From Acidobacteriota bacterium (GTDB lineage Bacteria; Acidobacteriota; Thermoanaerobaculia; Gp7-AA8): 64,000 bases of DNA. Position 1 is the first letter of the stretch, and each line of letters begins with the position of its first letter. The notes beneath the pieces were generated by a model. That model saw only the letters and a program-made list of their open reading frames with translations, was not told the DNA's origin and made no database searches. The stretch spans positions 1 to 64,000 of the forward strand of contig JAJPHC010000002.1 in assembly GCA_021325515.1 (NCBI GenBank). The letters are read 5' to 3'. Positions 57,459-64,000 of this stretch are shown in pieces. The position numbers and the translations under genes are program-made.

Positions 57459-59426
57459 CTAAGAGCCGTACAACCTCACGTACTCCCGATACGACTTCAT
57501 CACCTTCTTGACGTAATCCCGCGTCTCATCGAAGGTGATCGACTCGTCGAAGTAGTCGTCACCCGGCGCCGGCGCCATCCGCTGCCACAGCCGGACCTGC
57601 GCCGGTCCCGCATTGTAGGCAGCGACGATCGCATGTCTGTTGCCGGCGAATTCCTTCGACAGTGTCGAGAGGTACTTCGCACCGATGCGGATCACGACGC
57701 GCGGATCGTAAAGATCTTCCGCTGAGACATCGACCAGTCCGATATCGCGACCGATATCGCGGGCAGTGGTGATGATCAACTGCAGCAGGCCGCGCGCCGC
57801 GACCTGCGACTTCGCGCGCGGATTGAAGCGCGATTCCTCGCGCATGATCGCCAGGATGAGATTCGGATCGACGCCGAACGTCTTCGCATCCTCCTCCACG
57901 TACTCGTAGAAATCGCGCGGATAGAGCTGCTCTCGCGCGATCTTCGGCAAGTCTGTATTCGCAGGCAGCCCCTTCACCATCACCTCGATCGCGTAGATCG
58001 ATTCGCGCGATGCGCCGGCGCGGCTGAAGGCGATCGACTGGGTGAGCGCACTGTTCGCGGGCCGCAGCGGCCAGCGTTTCGGGATCTCGTCCGTCACCTC
58101 GTCGAAGAGACCCATCGCCATGAGCTGCGTGGCGCGGTCGGCGCTCTTTAGTGGGAATTGAGGGAAGGGTTCAGGTTTCAGTTCGATGGTGCGATGTGCG
58201 GATGCGGCGTCCGCACTCCGCTTTGGCTTCTGCAGATACAGCGCGTAGGCGCGCTCGGCATCCTGCCGTGCCGGATCCTTCGGCGCGATCTTGCGCATGA
58301 GGGTCAGGTCGGCCGTTGCCTCTGCGACGCGTTTCTGTTTCATCCGCAGCCGGATGCGCTGCGTGAGCGCCGCGAGTGTCGATGGCGTGCGCACCGGCAG
58401 CGCGATCGCCGCCGTCATGAATCGTTCGCCGGCCGCATCGTCTCCCATCAACTGCGCCGCGCGCGCGGCATGCCAGAGAAAGACGCTCTTCTGCGGAAGA
58501 TCGCGCGTCGTGTTCGCGCCGCGCAGATACCACTCCTGCGCCGCGGCGAACTTCTCGTCGCCGAAATAGCTGCGGCCGATCTGAAAGATCATCGCATCCG
58601 TTTTCGGCACGGCAGGCATCGTCAGCAGCGCTTCCGCGCGGTCGAAGTGACGATGGTTGTGCATCGCCTCCCCGAGGGTAGCGAGTTGCTGTGCGTTGAG
58701 ACGGGAGATCAGATCGGGATGATCGAGTGCGCGTGCCGCGCGGTCGGCGGGGTCGTCGTTCGTGCCGCCGCGCAGCACCTCGAGCGCTTTCTGCATTCCG
58801 GCGTCCGTCTTGCCGAGGCGGATCATCATCTCCGCGAGATGCGCGTCGAGATCGCGGCGGCGCGCCGTGCTCGCCGTCGCGTAGAGGCGCGAGGCGAAGG
58901 TTGCGAGCGCGTTCACGTCGTTGCCGCGGGCGAGATCTTCTGTCTCGTCGTCGATTGCCTCTTCGCGATGGATCGATGCCGGATAGGTGAAGATCAACTG
59001 CTGCCGAAGTGCGCTTGAATGGTCGAGCGTCGCCAGGCGATAGAGCGCGAGATCGCGAAACGGATTGCCGTTCGCGAGAAACGGCTGCAGCCTCCGGCGC
59101 GCGTCGTCCGCCTCGTCCGCATGGATCTCCGCTCGTGCGTGCAGAAAACCGAGGTTGAACTGCGCGTAGTGCGCGGGGTCGTGTTGCTCGATCGCGTCGA
59201 GCAGCGCCGCGAGCTGCTTCCACTCTCCCGCGTCTTCGAGTTGGGAGAAGCGGGCCGTCCACTGTTCGACCGGCGGCGGCGGAGCCGTGGTGGCCGGCGC
59301 GATCACGGCGGTGTGCTTGGGGCTGGAACGCGGGACCGGTTTGCGATGCCAGAGTGCGATCGCCAGCACGAGGAGTGCTGCGGCGGCGATCGATGTGCAG
59401 GTGATGAGGAGTGCGCGGCGATTCAA
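57459..59426 (-). CDS. Lytic transglycosylase (Slt70-like)
   Basis: 655 residues. One membrane helix (about 5-27), a long superhelical region of TPR/Slt-U type (about 50-490) and a C-terminal SLT domain: FGVDPNLILAIMREESRFNPRAKSQVAARGLLQL with the catalytic Glu, then YLSTLSKEFAGNRHAIVAAYNAGPAQVRLW. It cuts peptidoglycan glycan strands, forming 1,6-anhydro ends. TTG start overlaps the preceding gene (TTGA). It is convergent with bshA. Confidence 0.92.
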   Translation of the reverse strand: MNRRALLITCTSIAAAALLVLAIALWHRKPVPRSSPKHTAVIAPATTAPPPPVEQWTARFSQLEDAGEWKQLAALLDAIEQHDPAHYAQFNLGFLHARAEIHADEADDARRRLQPFLANGNPFRDLALYRLATLDHSSALRQQLIFTYPASIHREEAIDDETEDLARGNDVNALATFASRLYATASTARRRDLDAHLAEMMIRLGKTDAGMQKALEVLRGGTNDDPADRAARALDHPDLISRLNAQQLATLGEAMHNHRHFDRAEALLTMPAVPKTDAMIFQIGRSYFGDEKFAAAQEWYLRGANTTRDLPQKSVFLWHAARAAQLMGDDAAGERFMTAAIALPVRTPSTLAALTQRIRLRMKQKRVAEATADLTLMRKIAPKDPARQDAERAYALYLQKPKRSADAASAHRTIELKPEPFPQFPLKSADRATQLMAMGLFDEVTDEIPKRWPLRPANSALTQSIAFSRAGASRESIYAIEVMVKGLPANTDLPKIAREQLYPRDFYEYVEEDAKTFGVDPNLILAIMREESRFNPRAKSQVAARGLLQLIITTARDIGRDIGLVDVSAEDLYDPRVVIRIGAKYLSTLSKEFAGNRHAIVAAYNAGPAQVRLWQRMAPAPGDDYFDESITFDETRDYVKKVMKSYREYVRLYGS

Positions 59427-59875
59427 GCGTCATCTCGGGCCAGCGTCCCCGAGACGATGGCCTGAGGAGCGCGCCTGAGAATCTCCGCTCGTGCAATCGC
59501 GTAGCCAAGAATCGCGTCGACGAGCATGCGCCTTCCGTCCCGCGACAGCAGGATCAGGACCTTCTGCTTCACCTCGCGCACTTCGACGATGTCCTCCCAC
59601 CGCATCCACCGCCCGCGCTTTCCGGCCCACTTGAGGAACCGGTTCTCATACATCACCCCCGATTCGCTGACGTAGATGTGATCGCCGTACTGCATCAGCA
59701 TCGCGGCGAAAGTGCCGAGGAAGAGAAGGATGAGGCCGGCGAAGCTGAGGACGTCGATGTCGTCCGCACTCTCCGACAGGTAATAAAAGACGAGTGCAGC
59801 CGAGCCGAAAACCGCGGCGCAGGAGATGAGACGCGATACAGGCGGCCGGTCGAATTTGAGAATGGTCTCTTGCAT
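59423..59875 (-). CDS. Small membrane protein with PH-like domain
   Basis: 150 residues. Two helices (about 17-35 and 48-64: LISCAAVFGSAALVFYYL, VLSFAGLILLFLGTFAAM) precede a PH-like segment (ISESGVMYENRFLKWAGKRGRWMRWEDIVEVREVKQKVLILLSRDGRR). Such bPH-type proteins are common but poorly understood. ATG 59875 is chosen because the domain begins here; a reading upstream would translate the heptamer array (SLFTRHYSL repeats). It starts 5 bp from that array and overlaps the transglycosylase. Confidence 0.7.
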   Translation of the reverse strand: MQETILKFDRPPVSRLISCAAVFGSAALVFYYLSESADDIDVLSFAGLILLFLGTFAAMLMQYGDHIYVSESGVMYENRFLKWAGKRGRWMRWEDIVEVREVKQKVLILLSRDGRRMLVDAILGYAIARAEILRRAPQAIVSGTLARDDA

Positions 59876-59880
59876 GGAGA

Positions 59881-60094
59881 GTGAATAGTGACGAGTGAAT
59901 AGTGAATAGTGACGAGTGAATAGTGACGAGTGAATAGTGACGAGTGAATAGTGACGAGTGAATAGTGACGAGTGAATAGTGAATAGTGACGAGTGGCTAG
60001 TTGACGAGTGACTAGTGACGAGAGAGAAGTGCACTGATCACTAGTCACTAGTCACTCGTCACTGATCACTAGTCACTCATCACTCGTCACTCCT
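59881..60094. repeat. Heptamer inverted array, GTGAATA/GTGACGA type
   Basis: Left block 59881-60031 alternates GTGAATA and GTGACGA (about 20 units, some changed to GTGACTA or GTGGCTA). Right block 60032-60094 consists of CACTAGT, CACTCGT, CACTGAT and CACTCAT. The two are reverse-complementary at the GTGA/TCAC core. It lies between divergent genes (small membrane protein and proS) and ends 5 bp before the proS TACAAT box. Confidence 0.85.
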
Positions 60095-60098
60095 ACAG

Positions 60099-60115
60099 TA
60101 CAATCGCCCTCTTTT
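60099..60115 (+). promoter_or_regulatory. TACAAT box of proS
   Basis: TACAAT (60099-60104), 11 nt (cgccctctttt), ATG 60116. There is no Shine-Dalgarno sequence. Confidence 0.45.
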
Positions 60116-61828
60116 ATGCGCTGGACCAGGTATTTTCTAAACACGTTACGTGAAGTTCCCGCCGACGCGGATGTCATCAGCCAGAAGCTGATGATGCGCG
60201 CCGGAATGATCCGGAAAGTCGCCGCCGGCATCTACACCTATCTGCCGCTCGGCCTCCGGTCAATCAAGAAGCTCGAGCACATCGTACGCGAGGAGATGAA
60301 TCGCGCCGGTGCCGTCGAGCTTTCCATGCCGGCCATCCAGCCGGCGGAGCTCTGGATGGAGTCCGGCCGCTGGCAGAAGTACGGAAAAGAGCTGCTGCGA
60401 ATCAAGGATCGCCACGAACGCGATTTCGTCTTCGGGCCGACGCACGAGGAAGTCATCACCGACACCGTGCGCGACGCGATCAATTCGTATCGCCAGCTCC
60501 CGGTCAACCTCTATCAGATCCAGACGAAGTTCCGCGATGAAGTCCGCCCCCGCTTCGGTCTGATGCGCGGCCGCGAGTTCATCATGAAGGATTCGTATTC
60601 CTTCCACACGTCGCGCGAATCTCTCGACGAGACGTATGAGGCAATGCGCCAGGCCTACACGGCAATCTTTCATCGCTGCGGGTTAGACCACGTAGCAGTC
60701 GAAGCCGATACCGGAAACATCGGCGGGTCTGCTTCTCACGAATTCATGGTCCTGGCCCAATCGGGCGAGGACGCGGTCGTGAGTTGTCCGAAATGCCGTT
60801 ACGGCGCCAACATCGAGAAGGCGACGTCGAAATTCTTCGACGATGAGCCGGAGCCGGCGCCGATGCAGGAGCTGGCGCCGATCCATACCCCGGGAACGCA
60901 GTCCATCGAGGACGTCGGCCGGTTCCTCGGCAAACCGACGTCGCAGCTCGTGAAGACGCTCGTGTTCGACACCGATGAAGGTCCGGTGATGGTGCTCGTG
61001 CGCGGCGACCGCGAAGGCAACGAGATCAAGATCAAGAATCACCTCGGCGTGACGTGGATGGAGATGCTCGCCGATTCGCGTTTCGAAGAGGCGACAGGTG
61101 GACCGGTCGGCTATTGCGGTCCTGTCGGCACGAAGTGCAGGAGAGTGTTAGCCGACGTGTCGCTGAAGGGACGGGCGAACTGGATCGTCGGCGGCAACAA
61201 GCGCGATACGCACATCAGCGGCGCGAACGTCGCACGCGATTTTCCGGAGCCGGAGTGGGGCGATTTCACGACGGTGTTCGCAGGCGATCCCTGCCCGCGC
61301 TGCGGCACGGCGCTGGAGATCTACCGCGGCATCGAAGTCGGCCACATCTTCAAGCTCGGCACGAAATACTCCGACTCGATGCACTGCACCTATCTCGACG
61401 AGAAGGGCGAGCGGCAGAGCATGATCATGGGCTGCTACGGCCTCGGCGTCGGCCGCACGGTGGCGTCGGCGATCGAGCAGAGCCACGACGCGGACGGCAT
61501 CATCTGGCCGATGCCGATCGCGCCGTTCGAAGTCGTCGTGACGTCGGTCGGCAAGGAAGAGAGCGTCGTGAACATGGCGACGGAGCTCTACGAGAAACTG
61601 CTGGCGGCCGGCGTCGATGTGCTCTTCGACGATCGCGATGAGCGTCCCGGCGTGAAGTTCAAGGACGCCGATCTGGTCGGCTTCCCGCTGCGCATCGCGG
61701 TGGGGGCGAAGAGCCTCGCGAACGGACAGGTCGAGTGGAGCTTCCGCAAAGATCGCGCAAAGCAGCTCGGCGCGCCGGAGGAAGTGCTGGCCAGAGTGAT
61801 CGACGAAGTGAAAAAAGCGCGGGTGTAA
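60116..61828 (+). CDS. proS: Prolyl-tRNA synthetase
   Basis: 570 residues, bacterial type. Class II motifs: GAVELSMPAIQPAELW (motif 1 region), TRDEV-like FRDEVRPRFGLMRGREFIMKDSYSF (motif 2), and GCYGLGVGRTVASAIEQ (motif 3). The editing (INS) insertion is present in the middle (about 225-390). It charges tRNA with proline. A TACAAT box is 11 nt upstream of the ATG. Heptamer arrays flank it on both sides. Confidence 0.97.
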   Translation: MRWTRYFLNTLREVPADADVISQKLMMRAGMIRKVAAGIYTYLPLGLRSIKKLEHIVREEMNRAGAVELSMPAIQPAELWMESGRWQKYGKELLRIKDRHERDFVFGPTHEEVITDTVRDAINSYRQLPVNLYQIQTKFRDEVRPRFGLMRGREFIMKDSYSFHTSRESLDETYEAMRQAYTAIFHRCGLDHVAVEADTGNIGGSASHEFMVLAQSGEDAVVSCPKCRYGANIEKATSKFFDDEPEPAPMQELAPIHTPGTQSIEDVGRFLGKPTSQLVKTLVFDTDEGPVMVLVRGDREGNEIKIKNHLGVTWMEMLADSRFEEATGGPVGYCGPVGTKCRRVLADVSLKGRANWIVGGNKRDTHISGANVARDFPEPEWGDFTTVFAGDPCPRCGTALEIYRGIEVGHIFKLGTKYSDSMHCTYLDEKGERQSMIMGCYGLGVGRTVASAIEQSHDADGIIWPMPIAPFEVVVTSVGKEESVVNMATELYEKLLAAGVDVLFDDRDERPGVKFKDADLVGFPLRIAVGAKSLANGQVEWSFRKDRAKQLGAPEEVLARVIDEVKKARV

Positions 61829-61836
61829 TTTGAAAC

Positions 61837-61906
61837 GGCGCGAGGCGCCGGGCGCTGGGCGCGGATGAAGCCGTCCCATGCGCCTTGCGCCCAGCGCCTC
61901 GCGCCT
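61837..61906. repeat. Heptamer inverted array, GCGCGAG/GCGCTGG type, near proS
   Basis: Left block 61837-61863 (GCGCGAG, GCGCCGG, GCGCTGG), centre with CCGTCCCAT, right block 61880-61906 (TTGCGCC, CAGCGCC, TCGCGCC). It is 8 bp after the proS stop. The centre word is shared with the array at 63346. Confidence 0.8.
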
Positions 61907-61953
61907 CTTCCGCCTCTGCTATCCTTCCGAACAGTTCGTCATCGGAGGATTGC

Positions 61954-63342
61954 ATGCGCAAGTCGCTACTATTCATCGCGTTATGCCTGCTGATCGCGAT
62001 TCCTGCGACGGCACAGAACACGGATATCGAATCTCTCTCCGGTCTTCAGTTCAACTTCGGGAACCCCGGCGCACGTTCGCTCGGCATGGGGGGCGCGTTC
62101 ATCGGTCTGGCCGATGATGCGTCGGCGGCCGAAGCGAATCCCGCGGGCCTGACGATTCTCCGCAAACCGGAGATTTCGATCGAAGGCCGCAATTACCTCG
62201 AACAGCAGTTGCTCACGACGAGCGGCACGTTCCCCGACGTACAGCGCACGGCATTCACGCATTACAGCGACCGCGTGCAGTTCGCGTTTGCCAGCGTGGT
62301 CATGCCGCTGCCGCACAACTTCACGATCGGCGCTTACTTCCACGAGCCGCTGCGCAATTCGGGGGCGGGTCAGGTCGTCCCAGTGCGCGATCCGTTCACC
62401 GGCCAGTTGAAGACGAACGTTCCGAACTTCTATCTGCCGTCGAGTGGTGGTAATCCGATCAGCAAGGCGGAATGCGATTCACTGCGCAACTCGACGAAGA
62501 ATCCGTTCGCGTGTCTCGAGTATCGCGTCAACCCGTTCATCACCGCGCTCGACGTGAAGGAACAGACGTATGGTCTGGCGGGCGCGTGGCAGGTCGGCAA
62601 GTTCTCGTTCGGCGCGACCGCGCGCTGGCAGAAGTTCGACGAAGGCGCGTTCACGTTCCGTTTCACGCAGGACTTCGATGTCGACAGCGTGTCGGTGCAG
62701 GCGACCGCGAAAGCGAACGGCGCCGATGTCGCGATCAAGTCGCAGCATGACCTGACGTTCGGCGCCGGCATGAAGTGGGCGCCCAGCGACAAGTTCAGCC
62801 TCGGCGCCGTCTACAAGAAGGGTGCGACGTTCGATACGCCGACCTTCATCGCCAACGGTCAGACCGGCTTCGACTTCGTGAAGCTCGCCGACACGACGTT
62901 CCACATTCCCGATGTCGCCGGCATCGGCGTTTCAGTCCGTCCGATTCCTGTGCTGACCATCAATGCGGATGCGGTGCATGTGACGTACTCCAACCTCACC
63001 GACAACTTCGTCTCCACCGCGACGGGCATTCAGGATGCGAGCGGCTATCAGGCGAAGGACGTCACCGAACTGCACCTCGGCGGCGAATACTTCTTCCCGA
63101 CGAAGGTCCCGTTCGCACTGCGCGCCGGTGTCTGGCGCGATCCCGCGCATTCGATCGAATGGCGCGGACCGATCAATCAATTCGAAGGAGTCGCCGCGGC
63201 GCTGCTCTATCCGAAGGGCGAATCGCAGATGCACTATTCGGTCGGCGCCGGCGTGGCGTGGCCCAGGTTCCAGATCGACGCCGCATACGACTCCTCGAAG
63301 CACTACAAGGTCGGGTCGCTCTCGGTGGTCACGAGGTTCTGA
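61954..63342 (+). CDS. FadL/OmpP1-like outer-membrane porin
   Basis: 462 residues. Signal peptide MRKSLLFIALCLLIAIPATAQ; N-terminal NFGNPGARSLGMGGAFIGLADDASAAEANPAGLT is the FadL/OmpP1 hatch pattern. The remainder alternates as a 14-strand barrel (FTIGAYFHEPLRNSG, FSFGATARWQKFDEGA, LTFGAGMKWAPSDKFSLGAVYK, VGAGVAWPRFQIDAAYDSSKHYKVGS). It likely takes up hydrophobic compounds. ATG 61954 follows GGAGG; a longer frame from 61885 would read repeat sequence. An 8-bp direct repeat begins at its stop codon. Confidence 0.9.
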   Translation: MRKSLLFIALCLLIAIPATAQNTDIESLSGLQFNFGNPGARSLGMGGAFIGLADDASAAEANPAGLTILRKPEISIEGRNYLEQQLLTTSGTFPDVQRTAFTHYSDRVQFAFASVVMPLPHNFTIGAYFHEPLRNSGAGQVVPVRDPFTGQLKTNVPNFYLPSSGGNPISKAECDSLRNSTKNPFACLEYRVNPFITALDVKEQTYGLAGAWQVGKFSFGATARWQKFDEGAFTFRFTQDFDVDSVSVQATAKANGADVAIKSQHDLTFGAGMKWAPSDKFSLGAVYKKGATFDTPTFIANGQTGFDFVKLADTTFHIPDVAGIGVSVRPIPVLTINADAVHVTYSNLTDNFVSTATGIQDASGYQAKDVTELHLGGEYFFPTKVPFALRAGVWRDPAHSIEWRGPINQFEGVAAALLYPKGESQMHYSVGAGVAWPRFQIDAAYDSSKHYKVGSLSVVTRF

Positions 63343-63427
63343 AAACGCGAGGCGCGAGTCGCGAGTCGCGGGGCGCGGAAGAACCCGTCCCATGCGCCCC
63401 GCGCCCAGCGCCTCGCGCCCTGAAAAC
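63339..63427. mobile_element. Heptamer inverted array with 8-bp direct flanks, after the porin gene
   Basis: Left block 63346-63378 (GCGCGAG, TCGCGAG, TCGCGGG) and right block 63393-63420 (GCGCCCC, GCGCCCA, GCGCCTC) enclose a centre with CCGTCCCAT. CTGAAAAC stands immediately on both sides (63339-63346 and 63420-63427). Without the element the porin stop would lie just 6 bp before the next ATG. That fits an insertion with an 8-bp target duplication. Confidence 0.6.
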
Positions 63428-64000
63428 ATGGAATACGACATCTTTTTTTCCATCTGCCAGACGGAGGTACATGGGTACCTCCCGTCTGAGCGGGTGATGC
63501 TCGAGAACTTCTTCGAGCAGGTGGAGCTCGCGGACGAGCTCGGATTTGGCACTGCCTGGGTCGCCGAGTCGCATTTGTCGACCGAAGTGCAGAAGACGAA
63601 TCCGGGAGCGGTGATCCCGCATTTCACGGGCGAGATCGGTCTCAACACCGACATCCTTCAGCTTGCGCATCGCGTGTTCGGGCGGACGAAACGGCTCGGC
63701 GTCGGGTCAGCGATTCTGAATATTCTCTGCAACGGCGGGCCGATCGCGCACGCGGAGCGGATCAAGACCTTTCTCGCGCTGCACGGCCTCGATCCGAAGG
63801 AGTCGCGCACGCTGACGATCGGCTTCGCGTCGGGACGATTTCCGTTCATCAACGTGCCGTACGGGATCGTGCCGCGGAATCCCGTCGAAGCCGCGGCGTG
63901 GCCTATCGTGAAGAACAAGATCTTCGAGGAGGCGACGGAGATCTTCCTCCGCCTGCTGAAAGGGGAGACGCTGAACTCCGGAATGATCGGGACGCGCACG
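63428..64000 (+). CDS. LLM-class flavin-dependent oxidoreductase (cut by window)
   Basis: 191 residues seen, then the window ends. N-terminus YDIFFSICQTEVHGYLPSERVMLENFFEQVELADELGFGTAWVAESHLSTE fits luciferase-like monooxygenases; later ILNILCNGGPIAHAERIKTFLALHGLDP and the FASGRFPFINVPYGI stretch are typical. It would use reduced FMN or F420. Its start lies directly after the second CTGAAAAC flank. Confidence 0.85.
   Translation, partial: MEYDIFFSICQTEVHGYLPSERVMLENFFEQVELADELGFGTAWVAESHLSTEVQKTNPGAVIPHFTGEIGLNTDILQLAHRVFGRTKRLGVGSAILNILCNGGPIAHAERIKTFLALHGLDPKESRTLTIGFASGRFPFINVPYGIVPRNPVEAAAWPIVKNKIFEEATEIFLRLLKGETLNSGMIGTRT

Noticed and set aside
59876-60034. N-terminal extension SLFTRHYSL of the small membrane protein
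   Set aside because: This is the heptamer array read as codons; MQETILKFD at 59875 is the natural start.

Overview
The window is a GC-rich bacterial chromosome segment from a Gram-negative (diderm) lineage. It has outer-membrane barrels, lipoproteins, an MCE/MlaD protein and a type IV pilus minor-pilin cluster, plus bacillithiol synthesis (bshC-bshB1-bshA), a SufBCDSU-T iron-sulfur system, an MglA-like GTPase, a kinase-TPR protein and zinc-ribbon/CD225 proteins. That combination best fits Acidobacteriota, perhaps a Thermoanaerobaculia-like group; this is an inference from gene content, not a measured placement. No rRNA, tRNA, CRISPR array, prophage or transposase gene was seen.

Layout. 1-2288: moaD fragment, a DUF1858-like protein, an HD phosphohydrolase, a beta-barrel protein, then a long spacer. 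2289-8951: polA, a lipoprotein, selB, a DUF72 protein and a zinc-ribbon protein. 9131-13911: a transsulfuration pair (cysteine/cystathionine beta-synthase and cystathionine gamma-family enzyme), plsY-gpsA (phospholipid entry), an overlooked 49-residue protein and a stand-alone MshEN-like protein. 13919-17302: a secreted protein, a DedA protein and a six-helix chemoreceptor. 17424-23399: four minor-pilin-like genes including a 1120-residue prepilin. 23726-31750: phosphatase, ppdK, lipoprotein, glyS-glyQ, lipoprotein. 31950-38249: an Rrf2 regulator and the SUF operon. 38268-40833: small zinc-ribbon and membrane proteins. 40882-46317: ABC permease, ddl, an MlaD-barrel fusion, maf and a fused antitoxin-toxin-like protein. 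46430-51841: an Asp-box propeller protein, a small exported protein, a KDPG-type aldolase and a kinase-TPR protein. 52225-57458: mglA-like gene, a methyltransferase and the bacillithiol genes. 57459-64000: lytic transglycosylase, small membrane protein, proS, a FadL-like porin and the start of a flavin monooxygenase.

Genes that work together: SufBCDSU-T under an Rrf2 sensor with a clear candidate operator; BshA/B1/C with a translationally coupled methyltransferase that could modify the thiol; cysteine supply by transsulfuration feeding both; PlsY and GpsA; and the minor pilins with the chemoreceptor and MglA-like GTPase as candidate surface-motility parts.

The most unusual features are in the spacers. 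At least seven loci carry heptamer tandem arrays facing their own reverse complement, each locus with its own heptamer; two loci carry the same nonamer-based palindrome. Two small inverted-repeat elements are flanked by perfect 8-bp direct repeats, as insertions would be. A TAnAAT box lies 8-9 nt before many start codons that have no Shine-Dalgarno sequence, which points to leaderless transcripts.
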